Origin: Desulfobacula sp.
GTDB taxonomy: Bacteria > Desulfobacterota > Desulfobacteria > Desulfobacterales > Desulfobacteraceae
Assembly: GCA_027858355.1 (NCBI GenBank)
Contig: JAQICW010000359.1
Coordinates: forward strand, 1-5,086
DNA: 5,086 bases
Reading direction: 5' to 3'
The notes under the pieces: model-generated
The model's input: only the letters and a program-made list of their open reading frames with translations
Database searches by the model: none
Told to the model about the DNA's origin: nothing
Shown: piece after piece, positions 4,618-5,086 of the stretch
How positions within the stretch are numbered: the stretch's first letter is position 1
How the letters are laid out: every line of letters starts with the position of its first letter
Translations under genes and position numbers: made by a program

Positions 4618-4921
4618 GTGATGCAAAAGGTTACATCCTCGGAGCGATACAGGTCACATCCCGGAAGGATATTATCGTGAAAGCTTGTGGAGTCAAAATT
4701 ATTTTTTGCAAGAATATCCAGTCTCTTGGCCGTCACACTGTCCATTATCCAGTCCAGGGTCGAATTGATTGTGGTCCCTTTCCTGCTGGCAAGTTCGATA
4801 TCAGGGTTCAGGTGTGTTTCAAGCAGATGCTTGGAAATATATTCGTCCACCCACATTTGGGCCGTGCCTTTGGTGTAAATGTTGTTTTTTGTGTTGCTTT
4901 AATCAGTTGTTGAATCTTCAT
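4605..4921 (-). pseudogene. class I SAM-dependent methyltransferase relic: frameshifted and internally deleted
   Basis: Reading leftward, ATG 4921 (GAGG at 4930-4927 as ribosome site) starts MKIQQLIKATQK, then the frame is lost at a run of six A's (minus strand of 4885-4890). In the next frame the sequence resumes as NNIYTKGTAQMWVDEYISKH and continues LLETHLNPDIELASRK to about LDWIMDSV. This lYxxGTxxMWxDxxISKxxLxxHLNPdxxxASRK pattern is the N-terminal helical part of a common methyltransferase family of roughly 250 residues or more. The expected Rossmann core with its DxGxGxG loop is missing. Instead the frame passes at once to LAKNNFDSTSFHDNI and DVTFCITKKE, which resemble the last strands of the same family. 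An internal deletion that kept both ends is therefore likely. An ATG at 4856 would give an 83-residue peptide, but no catalytic site remains. Confidence 0.65.
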
Positions 4922-5003
4922 CATAACCTCATTTTCAGGATCATTGGTACAAGAGAACATGCTGACGCACAAGCCGCAGATGTTTGTGGGTTCTGCAAAT
5001 CGT

Positions 5004-5033
5004 CAATACAAAAATGTTGTTTTGTAAGTATTG
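5004..5033. promoter_or_regulatory. inverted repeat, candidate operator
   Basis: CAAT (5004-5007) with ATTG (5030-5033), and ACAAAA (5008-5013) with TTTTGT (5020-5025), form nested inverted arms. Counted as outer arms, CAATAC and GTATTG are perfect. The repeat overlaps the -35 of the promoter that reads into the gene at 5067, a typical place for a repressor site. Confidence 0.45.
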
Positions 5034-5045
5034 AGTTGTTATAGT
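5017..5045 (+). promoter_or_regulatory. sigma70-type promoter for the gene at 5067
   Basis: TTGTTT (5017-5022), a 17-bp spacer and TATAGT (5040-5045) match the housekeeping consensus, the -10 at five of six positions. The predicted transcript start is about 5052, giving a short leader with GAGG at 5057-5060. Confidence 0.5.
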
Positions 5046-5066
5046 GAAATAAAAGTGAGGTGTATT

Positions 5067-5086
5067 ATGATTTTAGCTGAAAAAAT
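5067..5086 (+). CDS. start of a gene, possibly an XRE-family helix-turn-helix regulator
   Basis: ATG 5067 follows GAGG (5057-5060) by six bases, and the visible codons read MILAEK before the window ends. Many small XRE-type regulators of the 'SQEELA' kind begin MILA(D/E)KI. With the operator-like repeat upstream, an autoregulated repressor is plausible, but six residues cannot prove a family. Confidence 0.4.

Noticed and set aside
4587..5044. Rightward frames over the methyltransferase relic and the intergenic region
   Set aside because: They are antisense to the recognisable methyltransferase segments, lack ribosome sites and read like random translation.
1..5086. CRISPR arrays, tRNA or rRNA genes, insertion sequences with transposase
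   Set aside because: No regularly spaced repeats, no tRNA- or rRNA-like stretch and no transposase motifs were seen on either strand.

Overview
The window reads as chromosomal DNA from a moderately AT-rich bacterium with dense, mostly rightward genes, short spacers and good Shine-Dalgarno sites. The mix of families (an aldo/keto reductase with an added domain, a crotonase paired with a hot-dog thioesterase, a cysteine-rich membrane protein, and relics of an ATC-hydrolase-like gene and a SAM methyltransferase) suggests an anaerobe, perhaps of the Desulfobacterota. That placement is an inference from gene content only.

Left part (1-1691): the end of an alpha/beta-hydrolase-like gene overlaps by ATGA the start of a 477-residue aldo/keto reductase that has a complete catalytic tetrad and a C-terminal fibronectin-III-like domain. 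A hairpin at 1662-1691 closes this unit.

Middle (1697-2281): a single integron gene cassette. It consists of a GNAT acetyltransferase gene whose last 17 codons lie inside a recognisable attC site (R'' box, paired L boxes, central hairpin, AACGTT crossover). The first six bases of the cassette are the exact complement of the R'' box, as expected when a cassette closes on itself. No integrase, attI or second convincing attC is visible, so this looks like a lone cassette in a non-array genomic site. Joining the two flanks restores a near-consensus promoter (TTGAAA, 16 bp, TAAAAT) in front of the crotonase operon. The cassette therefore appears to have split that promoter.

Right-middle (2282-3724): a crotonase-family enzyme and a DUF4442 hot-dog protein form a probable two-gene acyl-CoA operon. 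The DUF4442 gene runs directly into a truncated relic resembling the C-terminus of an ATC-hydrolase-like gene, which suggests a deletion junction near 3539.

Right part (3725-5086): a 173-bp non-coding stretch with a GC-rich inverted repeat leads to a four-helix membrane protein with eleven cysteines. A 13-bp direct repeat lies just after the stop codon on both sides of that gene (3731 and 4542). A perfect 10-bp hairpin separates it from a leftward, internally deleted and frameshifted SAM-methyltransferase relic. A divergent intergenic region with a promoter and an overlapping inverted repeat then leads into a rightward gene whose visible start resembles an XRE-type regulator.

Overall the window is an accessory region showing one clear site-specific insertion and at least two gene relics.
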